Part shown: one piece after another, positions 10,795-22,200 of the stretch | Position numbering within the stretch: the stretch's first letter is position 1 | How the letters are laid out: each line of letters opens with the position of its first letter | Program-made: the position numbers and the translations under genes | The notes under the pieces: generated by a model | Told to the model about the DNA's origin: nothing | The model's input: only the letters and a program-made list of their open reading frames with translations | The model's database searches: none | DNA from: Hypholoma sublateritium FD-334 SS-4 | Lineage: Eukaryota > Basidiomycota > Agaricomycetes > Agaricales > Strophariaceae | DNA: 64,000 bases | Assembly (NCBI GenBank): GCA_000827495.1 | Contig: KN817523.1 | Location: 734,557-798,556, forward strand | Direction of reading: 5' to 3'

Positions 10795-13700
10795 ATGTCC
10801 GGTGCCCAGTCTACAATTTACGACGCTCGTTCATCAACCACGTCCTTAACGCCCTATCTCACACTTCCACATCTTCTGTCCCTCACTTGGCTCGCCTACC
10901 CCATTTTATCCCTCATATTCGTCGCCTTTCGCCTCCAGCTATCTCTAGCCGACGCGCAGAATGCAATAAATAGCACGAAATCAGACCTCATAGCAAGCTG
11001 CAAGGCCGCAGAAACGGCAGCTACATCGGCTGCGAGCATGCCGCGCTTCCTTGCGCTTGCCACCAACCAGCAGTACGCGGACGCCGTCAACGGCACTCTA
11101 AACGGAGCCAGGGCCACTCTCATCCTAGCCCTGACGGTGATGGAGGCTATCATCAACTTCCTCATCGACATCTATCGGTCTACTTTCCTCTGCTTTCTGG
11201 AGCTCATAGTTCAAAGTGGCATCGCCGTTCTTATTGGAGCCGTGCAAGCGGTGCGTTTCTCTACTCCGATCCCCGCATTCTTTGGCTGACGTTTCCAGAT
11301 CAACGACGTTCTTCAAAGTGTCGCGTCGTCCGTCCGATCCAGCATCCAGTCCGATATCTCTGGCATCAACAGCCTAATCAACTCTATCAATAAGGTCAAC
11401 CCGCTCGGATCCATCCCTCAAATCACTGTTCCGGATCTCAGCGGCCTTCAGAATGTCACTTTACCTGCCTCTTTCCAACAGGCGTTAACCAACCTCAATA
11501 ACTCAATCCCATCCGTCGCGGACATCAAGAACCAAGTGGAGGGCTTGTATGTCCATTATGTTTATATTATAAAACTCAAAGCTGACTTCTGCTAGAATCG
11601 ACACACCCTTCGAGCTCGTGAAACAAGATATTAATGCCACATTTGCCAATATCACACTCACACCCGACGGCCTCCCCGTGCCCGAACTGAATACGATCTC
11701 CTTTTGCGGCCAGCTCGATACCTCCGTCATTGACGACATTGGCCATGATTTGATCAAGTTGGTTAAGATTGGGATCGTCATCATCGTCTTAATTGCTCTC
11801 TTTCTCGTCGGCCTCAACTGTCTACTCACTTGGTACAAGTGGCGTTGCATGAAGAACCACCTCGAATACACGCGTCAAGCCTGGAGCACCGATCCCACCA
11901 TGATCCACGTCAAAGCTCCTGTTTCCCCTCAGATTACATTGAGTGATCACAATCTAATTATGCTCCAGGCAAACTCAGAACATCCGCTCATTACGCGCAT
12001 CATGAACACCCTTTCTTCGCGCTTCAATCTGACGCCGACGCAGCATACCCACACCCAGTGGCTCCTGCACTATATCTCTTATCGGCCCGCGCTAGCCTGC
12101 CTGTTGATCGGTGTTTTTGGAATACTGTCTGTGCAGATCCAACTCTGGGCACTCGGCCCACTTGTTGCGAAGTACCAGGATCGCGCAGCGGCTGCTACTA
12201 CCGACTTCTCGACAACAATTGCTAATTCGATCAATGATAGCATGTATAACCAGTCCAGCGTTTACGCGAACGATATCAACGGGCGTATAGACATCATCCA
12301 GAGCACTGTCAACGATGGCCTCTTTGGGTGGGTCAACGGCACGACAACGACGCTTAACACGACGCTCAACAACTTCTACACCGACGTGCAGAACGTGGTC
12401 ACAACTGTCTTTGGTAACACGATCCTCGCTGCACCTGCGAACGCGTTCTTGGCGTGCTTCATCGGCAGCAAAGTCGACGCACTTGAGAATGCCCTCACAT
12501 TCCTCCACGATAATCTCAACATTGACATACCACGTGTGAACCAGTCGGTACTCGTACTCTCTCCCGCGTCCGTCAACGAGGCCGCGCAGCCAATTGCGCT
12601 CGCCGCGCTTGGTGGCAATACGACCAGCACAGACGACGGCGGTCTTGTCGGGCGCCTCGTGGATTCATACGCGGCATCTCTGCGTAAGGAGCGTATTATG
12701 TTCGCGGTCTTCATCGCCCTGTGGGGTCTCGTCGTGCTCATGGGCCTCTCCGTCGTTCTCTGGCACGCGTACGGGAAGCGCATCGTCGAGCAGCGAGGGC
12801 GCCGGCGCTGGGAGCGCGAGCAACGCGCGGGCGGGGTAGGTGGGTCCACGGTATTCCTGGAGCGCGCACGCAGCGGCGGCTCCGCGGACGCGAGCGAAAA
12901 GGCCGAGCAGAAGCTGCCCTCGTTCTCGCCCCTGCCGTCCCCGCGGCGGAGCACATTCACGCCCTTCTGGGCGTCGCGCGCGAGTTCACCAGACGCACCA
13001 GCTGATGCAAAGGAGGACAATTTGGCGGGCACAAAAGAGGGCCGCTCTTGGGAGCTGGCCGACGCAGTGTCTGCGTCGAGCGCCCCGCGGAAGACGCAGG
13101 GCGCAAAGCTACTTGCGATTGGCCGCCGCGCGATGGGTCGCGGGGAACGCCTGAAGAAAGATGGTAGCGAGGCAGAGTTACAACAGGCGCTGACGCCCGT
13201 GGCTGCTCCTGCTCAGATTGAGGAGACCAAGCGCGGCGCGGCGTGGTTCGGGAAGGTTTCTACACTTCTTGGGCGCAAGGACACACAGAAGAGCGCTGAC
13301 GCGGAATACTGGGACCCGACATCCATGCAAGAGGACGCACACCAGCGTCCACAGCTTTACGTCCATACACAGGGCCCGTCCTCGCCACCGGAGTACCAGC
13401 CAGAGCCACAGGACTACCTGACCAACACCGGCATGCGCTCGCGCTTCTCGGTAACGCCCGATGCGACGAAGACATCCTATCTCAGCATCATGTCGCCCAC
13501 GAAGAAGACGCCCATACCGCCGACGCCAACAGTCGTCGTCTCCGCACCCACGATATTTACGCCGACTTTTACCGCATTCCCATACCCGGCGCGCAGTGGC
13601 TCCTTGCCCACGGACGTCGGCGCGTCGTACCCGGACGACCCATTCAGCGCCGCCCCCGCGCGCGGCTCCGAGCTCCCTATCCCGCTCTACGCGGGCTTCG

Positions 13701-14107
13701 ACACTGCGGCCGCGCAGTATGGGGCGCCGCCCCGGCACCCGCAGCTGCAAACCGCGTTCGGCGCGGGGCGCCGGCAGGACGAGCAAGCGCTGCGCCCGCT
13801 GGTAGCGCTCGCGCCGCCGCCCGCGGGGCGCCACCGGCGCTCGGTGTCCTCAGAAGTCGGCGTACAGTGGCGCGTGACGAACGCGGCACCGGGCGAGTCA
13901 CGCTCGAGCTCGATGGCGGAAGAGGAGGGGGCGCCGGTGCTGACACCCGTGACGCAGATGCTTACGACGACGCATGCGCGGCAGAGCTCGCTGGTGAACC
14001 CATTCGTCACGCCATTTGACGATGAGCACCGGGTGCAGATCGACTACCCGACTGGGATGGGCGCGCGGAAGAGCATGACGACAAATCCCTTCGCGCATGC
14101 GATCTAG
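10795..14107 (+). CDS. PRM1: Prm1-type plasma membrane fusion protein
   Basis: Prm1 is a polytopic membrane protein that stabilises plasma-membrane fusion in mating or fusing fungal cells. Three exons (10795-11250, 11299-11546, 11596-14107) give about 1071 residues. The first hydrophobic segment is near [16 protein letters not shown], followed by an extracellular loop rich in Ala/Asn/Thr, then [21 protein letters not shown] long loop with many N-glycosylation sequons leads to further segments at [36 protein letters not shown] and [20 protein letters not shown]. The conserved loop features [17 protein letters not shown] and [18 protein letters not shown] sequence fit Prm1. Roughly the last 440 residues are a GC-rich, Ser/Pro/Ala-rich cytosolic tail, longer than in yeast. 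The ATG at 10795 is chosen because it opens the first conserved segment; earlier in-frame codons look non-coding. Confidence 0.88.
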
Positions 14108-14552
14108 ACCACGACTGACGAATGAAGAACAAGAGGCATGCTGCTTCTGTGGACACACTCATGAATTAATACTATACCACCGCCTCACAAGTTAATAGTT
14201 TCCCTTGTTTTGCCCACCCACTGCTATCCGCAGCACTTGTATTCCTCCGCATCCTCGTCTGCATTGTTGTATCATTATGCAATTAGTACCATATCCTTCC
14301 TATTTCGTGCGCATCTGGACATCGCGGCGATCTGTAGAAAGTTGTTTCCAACAGTTCGTTTAAACACAAGCATGTTTCTTTTACTCAATCAACCAAAGCA
14401 CAATATAATCTGTCATTACAATATTACATAGACGCATCTCCGAAGGGTCGGCCCCAATTATTTAGATAGTGGGGTACTGAGATGATAAGAAAATGGACTT
14501 TAAGACTCATCCGCCGAGTCAGTTGTTTTCGTCTTTTGTCCTGCACCTTTGG
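14108..14552. other. Convergent 3' intergenic region
   Basis: This lies between the 3' ends of PRM1 (+) and the WW-HECT gene (-). It is AT-rich and holds only short frames with no recognisable domain. It probably carries both 3' UTRs. Confidence 0.6.
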
Positions 14553-16476
14553 TCATATTTGACATATTTTGTACCTCAGCTGTAACAGTCGGATCCTAGT
14601 GACACCGGCAACGCTCAGCACTTGTCGATACATTCCACGGAGATGATTACCCACCCAGCTACAGTCTGTGATCGCGCCCAGCAGGCTACCCTCCATCGCC
14701 TCGAACGTTTCGAACGGTGGGATGTAAAGCGTGTGTTCCGGCGTGTCGTCTGAGCTGTCCGGCACCGCGCGCTCGACGTTCCCCAGGATCGTCACGCGCC
14801 GGATCTCGCCGTCTGGTGCGGAGAGTACTTTGACCTGGTCGGTCGCGGGGACGCGCTTCAGGCCGGTGACGTACTGGAACAACGTGCGCTGGCGCTCAAG
14901 CGACCACGAGCGCAGGACCTGCCAGAAAAGGTCGAGGTGCATGTAAGGGATCAGCTCGCCGTCCGTTTCTTCCGTGGTGTTTCGCGATCCCTCCTCGCTA
15001 GAAGCACTGTAGCTGAGTGGGTCAACATGGAAAGATGGGATATAAAATCATACATGTCGATTACTGAAATACCACCGATGAGCTTCTCAATCTCGGACAA
15101 TGTGTATCCCAGGAATAAATCGCGTTTACGGAGAAGCTCGAAGAATCCGTCTACGAGCGCCCGCATTTGAGGTCCGGCGCCATTGGAGCAGCGGTGGATA
15201 GCCAGCGCCTCAAAGAACTCGTCTTCGTCTTCCCGATGAGCGAAGTCATCACCCGGTCCATGTTCTAGTAATTTGACTTCCACCAGGAAAGGTTTCCCTG
15301 TCCGTCTATCTATGAGTTTGTAAGTTTCTAGCATACGCTTGCCATCGACACTGGGGATGTGAAGTGAGATCCTTAATGAGAAGGCATAGCGATTCTTACA
15401 TCTTGATTCTCGCAATTGACTTCATCAGAGCGGTTTTGTCTGAAAACGATTCCGATTTGCCGGAACATGTCAGGACGGGAAACAGTAAGGGTACCAGTTG
15501 GGTGTCAATCAAAAATCCGTGCAATACCGCCATGCTATGAACTCTGCCGACGAACTTGTAATAGTCGAGGTACTTGGGCCGTCTGAGAGACCTTGGGTCA
15601 ATCTGCAGTTGCCCTACATGATCCCTCTTGAATAGACCGAAGTCTGGATCTAGCAGCCGCTCCACCAACAGGTCGAACCAGTCTCTGTAGAAGGGGCGAT
15701 ACGATAAATTAGATATTTTAACCATTGATAAATAAGTCTTACCGGACAATGTGTATGTGGCTCTTCGTCTCACCTTCGAAGACGACCTTTGGTTGGCGCT
15801 TTAGATTCTGGACACCGGCTTTGTTGATAATCGCAAAGCTGTCTTCGACGATTTGTTCCCGGCGGACTGAGATTCGAAACACCCCCGGCTGAATGTCCTG
15901 CCGCTGCATGCGATAGAGGTACTGCAGCTTTCGCCGGAACAAAGACGTCGGGTCCATTCTGTACGGCGCTGTCCGCGGGTCCTGCCATGTCGTCGTTCTC
16001 GTGTTATGGTCCACGAAGTAAGTGCTCCTGTTACCGGGTAAGACACGGATCTCCCAGCCCGTAGGAAGAGGCCCCAGTTCCTCCGCCGCGACATCGAGAG
16101 GGGGGGGGCGGGTCCACGTTGTAGTGCGTGTGTTGTGATTGAGGTAGTACTTCCTGCCCTTGCTATCTACTCGCCACTCCCATCCTCCGGGCAGCGGAGG
16201 GAGGTCATCGTCGTCGTCGAGAGGCGATGCGTTCGCCAGTGGGCGCACCCATGTTGTGGTATGCGTGTTGTGGTCTAGGTAGTATGTCCTGCCTTTGCTG
16301 TCTACCTGTTTCTCCCATCCTCTTGGTAGCGGCGACCTCTCATCGGTATTCTTAATTGATTCTGTGATTGACCCTGATGCGACTGGAATATTGCATGACG
16401 GCAGCGGAGATGAAGAAGCTAGGGGGTCGAACGATGGAACGTAGGTGCTGGATGATACTAATGTTTTTGTGGCCAT
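14553..16476 (-). CDS. WW-HECT (Rsp5/Nedd4-like) protein, catalytic Cys not seen
   Basis: Nedd4/Rsp5 enzymes bind PY-motif targets through WW domains and transfer ubiquitin through a HECT cysteine. Here three WW domains are clear: [40 protein letters not shown] and [20 protein letters not shown], each ending in TTTW. There is no C2 domain. The HECT N-lobe begins [16 protein letters not shown] and includes [19 protein letters not shown] and LIGGISVID. At least three introns are spliced. In the C-lobe, [11 protein letters not shown] is present, but the segment that normally reads HTCFNRLDLPPY in this family is HTLYIPPF. About four residues including the catalytic Cys are missing, with no intron there to supply them. 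The C-terminus continues about 50 residues to RYKICQI without the usual acidic aromatic tail. It may be a pseudo-ligase or a decaying gene. The 3' end could be spliced differently. Confidence 0.8.
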
Positions 16477-17021
16477 GAAAAAAGGCAGGGCTGCAATTAT
16501 ATTCCTTCAGATTGCACGAAGTGTATTCAAGTCAATATACACCACTTTACTGAGAGAGAAACAAGCGCTTTGATGAATTTGGAGTGACTGGGATAGAGGT
16601 TGCAGATGAAGATTGTCCAGTATGAACACGGCGCTGCTCCGTGTCTGCCCCTGTCTCTGCATTCCATAAATAGACACGGATGAGTTGCGGATGAGTCAAC
16701 GAGTTATGCCACTTGCCATTGACTTGCCATTGCCACCACAGTCAGAGGTATGTAAGTAATATGTAGGCCACGAAAAGCTTGGATGGGATAAGAGGCAGAA
16801 ATAAATATATTTGCTTTCATACAGCTGAATCCAATCTTGCGGACAGCCAAATAAACAGACAGTCTGGGCCTCAGAGAGTGTGATACTTATTACAGAATGC
16901 TAACGAAGGTAAGATAGGTAGATATGTGTGGTATATGATGAGAAAAATGCGTAGACAAATTTCAGAATAGGCATCGTGTCAAGTCTTATATAGGGACAGC
17001 AACCAAAAGGAGCCATATCAC
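16477..17021. other. Intergenic, WW-HECT upstream region
   Basis: This contains the promoter of the WW-HECT gene and the 3' flank of the secreted-protein gene; both are on the minus strand. No gene or repeat is recognised. Confidence 0.55.
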
Positions 17022-17837
17022 TTAGTCGAGCTCATTCACCGAAGCCCGAACATCGAGAGAGTTGGCACTGGTGTCCTCGTCGGTATCAACAATAGTCTCT
17101 ACCTCAGCGTCAGAACCCGAGTTGCCAGTGGGGTCCATATCGGCCACAGCATCAGAAGCGACAGCCACAACGTCGGAACTATCATCCTGGCGCCTGACAC
17201 GGCGTTTGACCATTTTAGTGGTGGAGACAGAAGAACTGGGAATCGAGTCCAGCAAGTCGCCAGATCTAATAGTAGCGACACCAGTATCTATGGTGCTGTC
17301 CGAGTCCTGGCGCCTGGCGGCGTTGCCAACCACGTTCACGTCTCTGCGTAATTCGCTAGATATCGCCTGGCCAGACGGAATGGAGGGGACGATTTCTAGG
17401 CTTCCCAAGCCTAAATTTGGGATAGCCTCGGTCAAGCCGGTTGCACCATCATCTCTCAGTGTCGTGTCTGTAAGGATCTCGTTGGCTAACGAGCGCACTT
17501 CGCCCTCAACAGCATCTTGGTGTTGCATGAACCGCCTCACAGGCAGAAGTGGTGACAGAACATCGGATGGGATATTGTTAGTCAGACCCGCAGGGTTTTG
17601 GCGTGGAGACACTAGGCCAGACGGCGTACTGTCCGAAGACTCGGTCCCGGTGCCGTCCGAGTGGAAATCTGCAGCGTGAAATTGGCGGGTTTGACGGGAT
17701 GTTCCATGAACAGAGTATGGTCCACTGCCTACGGCGTTTCCATCACGCCTAGAGCTGAGAGTGTTGGCAATGATAGCACCGTTGACGCCCATGTTGAGCA
17801 GAGAAAGAGCGGGCACGATGGTGTAGAAAGTATGCAT
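17022..17837 (-). CDS. Predicted secreted protein with dibasic sites
   Basis: The 271-residue product has no family I recognise. It begins MHTFYTIVPALSLLNMGVNG, a likely signal peptide with cleavage near the GVNGA-I region. The mature part is rich in Ser, Asp, Thr and Val and is probably disordered. Dibasic sites followed by Asp or Gln-Asp recur: SSRRDG, LRRDVN, ARRQDSD and VKRRVRRQDD. Such sites suit cleavage by the Golgi protease Kex2, so it may be a processed secreted precursor. The C-terminus is acidic (TIVDTDEDT) and ends VNELD. The frame is uninterrupted and the antisense frame of 205 codons is its shadow. It is divergent from the short Hsp20 gene. Coding status is likely, function unknown. 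Confidence 0.65.
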   Translation of the reverse strand: MHTFYTIVPALSLLNMGVNGAIIANTLSSRRDGNAVGSGPYSVHGTSRQTRQFHAADFHSDGTGTESSDSTPSGLVSPRQNPAGLTNNIPSDVLSPLLPVRRFMQHQDAVEGEVRSLANEILTDTTLRDDGATGLTEAIPNLGLGSLEIVPSIPSGQAISSELRRDVNVVGNAARRQDSDSTIDTGVATIRSGDLLDSIPSSSVSTTKMVKRRVRRQDDSSDVVAVASDAVADMDPTGNSGSDAEVETIVDTDEDTSANSLDVRASVNELD

Positions 17838-18586
17838 AATTGAAAGAGGAGAATGTGCGTATGAAGCAAGAGTGAAATTCCCAGCAAGTTCATTCCAGAG
17901 GGCATTATATACCTAGGGGGCTGACTGAAAGTTCGATATTGAGAGAACTTACCGGCTGTGGCCACCATTTTTAGAATTTTGGTCAGCCATCTCCAAAACC
18001 ACTGATTTCGGGCAAGTTGACAGAAAGACAAACGATAATCGTGGAAAAACCGCTATGTACTTGAATGAGACCCAGATCTGGAAGCGGTACCTCGGCGATT
18101 TGAGGGCCTAGAATCAAGACGACGACGGGGTAAGAAGAAATCATCATCAAACAATGTCAGAAAATAACGTTCCGTACCCCATCTGGTCCCGCTGTCTGCC
18201 ATGGAACAGCATGGAACGTGGACAGTGCGGCCTACACAATTATCCCTTGGGGGGCAAAAATAAACGTCTTTACTGGCATACTACCGGCGTTCTACACACT
18301 CCGAACGTGCTTCGTCACGGTGGGCGATTTTTTCCAGGATTTTGCACGACTACCCGTTCCTGCTGGATAAACGAGTAAAAGACGCGTCGCGTGTACTTCG
18401 TGAGATGACAGATGCAGCAAACCGAACCGGCAGCTGTCGTTATATTATTTGTGGATGTTTCGAGAGGACGCTCCGCCCGCGTGATGATCCCTGCTTATCT
18501 CGTCAATTTGATGGTATTGTGGCCATGAGGCCTCTCTTGCCTCCACCACCTTCAGCCACTTTTTATCTCTCCACCGCTCCCTTCAA
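17838..18586. other. Divergent promoter region
   Basis: About 750 bp separate the divergent starts of the secreted-protein gene (-) and the short Hsp20 gene (+). Only short frames without similarity are present. I looked for tandem nGAAn/nTTCn heat-shock elements and saw no convincing array. Confidence 0.5.
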
Positions 18587-19238
18587 ATGACACCCCAAAG
18601 GATCTCCCCGTCGCCCTCCTCGTCCTCCTCAATATCATATCCCGGCCCAGAACCCCCCATCATCTTGCCCGACGACACGCGCCCCTCAAGTAGCAGCAGC
18701 AGCAGCCGGATATTTCTCAGTAATACACCCGCTGCCGACAGCACCATCGAAGTGCACACTCTCCAGCACGAGTACCAACTGCACGTAAAACTTCCAGGCT
18801 TCAGCTGGGATGGAATCACGCTGGCAACAAAACGCAAGCGCATCCTGCACGTCGTAGCCGACCGATGGGACAGCGGGGGAGGTGAGCGTCTGTTTCTTCG
18901 TTGAACATTGAGGCCCGGGTACCGGTTCTTTCCGACTTTTGAGCTCCCTCGCCATAATGGTTGTCGTGAACCCCTCTGTGTCCATCTGCCTTCGCAAGAA
19001 AGTTGTCTGATGTCACTTTCTGTCTTCCTCGCCCACAAACCCCATCGTAGCCAACAACTTATGTTTATAATTAGGCCATTTTGAACGACGCATTGCCTTT
19101 GGCTACGATGCGGATTTGGGGCAAGTAAAAGCAGATTTCAACGGCGAAATGCTTCGTGTTTCTATACCTCGGCGCATCTCATCGGTCACTTCTATCTCCT
19201 CGTCATCAAGACCCGTCCCTCTTGGAAGGACCTCCTGA
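18587..19238 (+). CDS. Small heat-shock (alpha-crystallin/Hsp20-like) protein
   Basis: The two exons, 18587-18881 and 19075-19238, give 152 residues. The N-terminal 45 or so residues are Ser/Pro-rich with an AGC-repeat serine run. The rest is an alpha-crystallin domain: VHTLQHEYQLHVKLPGF, then ITLATKRKRILHVVAD, and after the intron HFERRIAFGYDADLGQVKAD and MLRVSIPRR. The FxRxxxxP-like FERRI pattern and the terminal beta strand MLRVSIPRR are typical of Hsp20 proteins, ATP-independent holdases. The 193-nt intron is long for this window and sits at the same position and phase as the 51-nt intron of the paralogue at 24103-25671. The two genes converge. Fold assignment is good; the specific client or role is unknown. 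Confidence 0.8.
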
Positions 19239-22200
19239 CTCGAAGAGAGCGGTAATCGCGTTAAGCCCACCAAACAACCCACCAAAATTCCCCGCGGTGG
19301 ATTACATGAAATGACCGACCCAGCGGAAATCTCTTTTGAAAGGGATGACTGTCCAGCACGGGATCTTTCACGAAGAATCGCCGCCCATTTATATCCCAGT
19401 GCACCCTATCACCGCTCCGACTTGGCTCCAGCTGTCGTTTCCTATTTTGGATTACGAAGCGCTCTTCAACATATCCATCTTTCAACCAACCCTGCTCGCT
19501 CATTTGACCACGCCATTTCCTATCTATCATCCTGGCATCCCATCGCTTTGAATCTGCTTTCTCTCTATACTTCAATCTTTCTAGCAATTTGTACCACTAT
19601 CCGCTCTTTTATTTTCTTACTTATGTCACAAAATAGAACGGGCCTGTGGCAGACAGCTCAGGTCTTTACGATTCTATCTTAGCCTGTGCTTCGATGCACC
19701 ACCGTTTCAGGTTGGGCGCCAGTTATGTAACCATAGGTGCTGTCAACTATATACTTATTGCCCTCTTGTCAATCACCAGTGGTACGGGATTGACTGGCAA
19801 CTATTTATTTTGTAGCTACTACTTTTATGCGAGTCGTCGATCCCCTTCATGGCTATGCGCCACGTATGTGTTCACTTTTTACCACCTGAGTAACTGTATT
19901 CAACTAGAGAGAGAAGAATAATTTGATCAACCTTTGAAGCAAACGATACCTATACCTTGCCAAATTCATGAGGTGGGAACCTCTCGTATTTCTAGAAGAA
20001 CTTTGCCAAAGTTCGAAACTTCCCATATAGATGTCAAAGAATAATAAGTTAGAGTTACTCTATGAACATAATGTGTATATCAAAATAGTGGTATGCATGT
20101 CGCCGGCCGAGATGTCCAGAGTTCTGATCTCTACAAAAGCGCTGGTCAATCGATGGTTAAGGAATAACCACCTAGACAATTAAATACTCCCTATACTCAC
20201 CGCCCCTAGAAGCCCGTAGAAGCCTGTCATCGAGCGGTAGCCCGCTCAATTCAATATAGGCAATTTTTACCCCAGGGCCTAGCCACGATCCATGTCACTC
20301 TGAGCTCGCTGCCACACTATTTTATCTCGCTGTTCAAGTTAAAATAGGAAATCAGGGAATGTGACAGTGTCAGTGAAATATATCAGTACTTCATCAATAT
20401 ATTATCAAAGATAGAAACTCCGGCCGGGAGAGCTTGGATATCAATATGTACCCAACGCCTCCGAAAAAGGACTCGGTAAAGTTGGTACTTCTTCCGGATA
20501 CGTTGTCTTCGGATGTCTGTTGTCTTTCCTAAGTATTACAGCTCGGCGGAAAAATATATAACTCACCAAAACTGCTATAATTTTTGAAATCATCGCTGAC
20601 CTGTCCATCAGGTCCAGGAGCCTGATAACGATACTATAATTGCATTTCTATTCATCCAGCAATATAATTTGACTATCAGTGCAGTTCTTTATGCATAGTA
20701 CAAAGGTACAAGCGTGTAGTAGCATGGGCATCGACGACAAATTCGGTGTAATTGGATTGTTCACACAATGGCGGGTACAAGGTCGGTACACAGCGACCGT
20801 CTGAAATGCAGCACGCATGTTTAATGTAGTAAATGAACTTCTATTAGCGTTTGATTCTTGTTCTATACCCGACCAGAGGTCGCATTATATTTAACTATCC
20901 TTTGTAAGAACATTTACCCCACAGTCTAGTATTGCGGCCTCTTACGTACAGCACTTGTCGGGACAGCGTGTCGCCAGATCAGCACGGCTCAATACCCAAC
21001 CAATACCCATCGTCTCCTTTATCTAATAAAATCCGTGGGCAAACGGAGGACATGGCGACTGGCTTCTCCAAGTTTCTCCAGCTTCCTTGCCGCAGCGCCA
21101 ATCCATGGGTCAGCTTTATCCCAAACCATATGCATAGCGAGTGTGCGGCGGGTTGATGCTTAAATTAGGCCGCATTTCCCATATAAGTAAATCTGCTCTG
21201 TCCAGCCTGACAGCCCTGCATCTGAGTCGGAGAGGCTATCCGGGAGACAGCCCATCTGTTGCGCTGCGTGGACTCATTTTACCCACTTGATGCACGTTCG
21301 TCTGAATTGCGAGAGCTGCTGTGATAGATAATAACAGATGCATAGCGTACGCGCTCACAAACCACCCACACCGGCGCAGCGCTTTATCGCACAGTGCCCA
21401 TCTCTTGGCATGGATTCTGGCCCTGCTCTTCTCAGCTGAAGATAACCGTTCGATTCGGTTGTTCCCACCGCCGCAAACCAAGTATATCAAGGATGGCCTG
21501 GCCTTTGGAGGTGTCTAGACATGCCAATGCGCTGCCAGTCGGTAGAAATCTATAGATAATACGCCGCAGCACATGGCTGGCCCTTTAGACGACCTTCTAA
21601 ATCATGGCCGTGCCTGTAAACGAAGTGCACAAATTTTTGGGTGGCAATGTGCGATGCTCTCACAGTCCTCCGGCAGCCATTGCATATGTACTTGTATAGA
21701 GGTTTTTTCTAATGGCACTGCCTTACATATTGTCCTTACACATCGCAGAGCAGAGCCCCCCGGGTACATAGTAGAGTTCAGTAGAGATTTCTCTGGGGCC
21801 GCAGGGTTTCAGCGCCGCGCACGTTTGCGAAACAGGTACGTTATTAGTTATATTGTAGGCCGGCTTAAGTAAAAGAGTAACGAAAGCCACATTTCTTGGT
21901 GGCTTAGGATTGGACGCGGCTAGTAGACTTATGGCAGGTGTCGTGGAAGTCCTGACCACTATGTCAGATATTTTAGTCCGTAGGGGTTTCAGCGTGCGCC
22001 GCGAGCGCGGCCTTCCCTCGCCTGACCCCTGGTCAGCGGTCCGGCCAATGACTACGCCACACTCGATGCCCGATGCGGTTGTTGGCAACTCGCAAAGGAC
22101 GTAACATTGCCTGATTTGGAAATTCTTCTGCCGCGACCGAGCGACGAGTTATCCGGGCGCGTCTCGCAGCCCAGAGTTCTCGTTCATGCGGCATTAAGGA

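Noticed and set aside
12738..13946. Many long frames on both strands inside the PRM1 tail
   Set aside because: They are Arg/Ala/Pro-rich shadows caused by high GC in the third exon; the PRM1 frame continues unbroken.
16100..16108. G-run in the WW-HECT coding region as a possible frameshift
   Set aside because: The frame continues correctly from the second to the third WW domain across the run.
17062..17679. 205-codon plus-strand frame
   Set aside because: It is the antisense shadow of the secreted-protein gene; the minus frame has a signal peptide and ordered dibasic sites.
19261..19682. Overlapping 108-codon (-) and 123-codon (+) frames after the short Hsp20 gene
   Set aside because: Neither has a recognisable domain or splice continuation, and they overlap each other.
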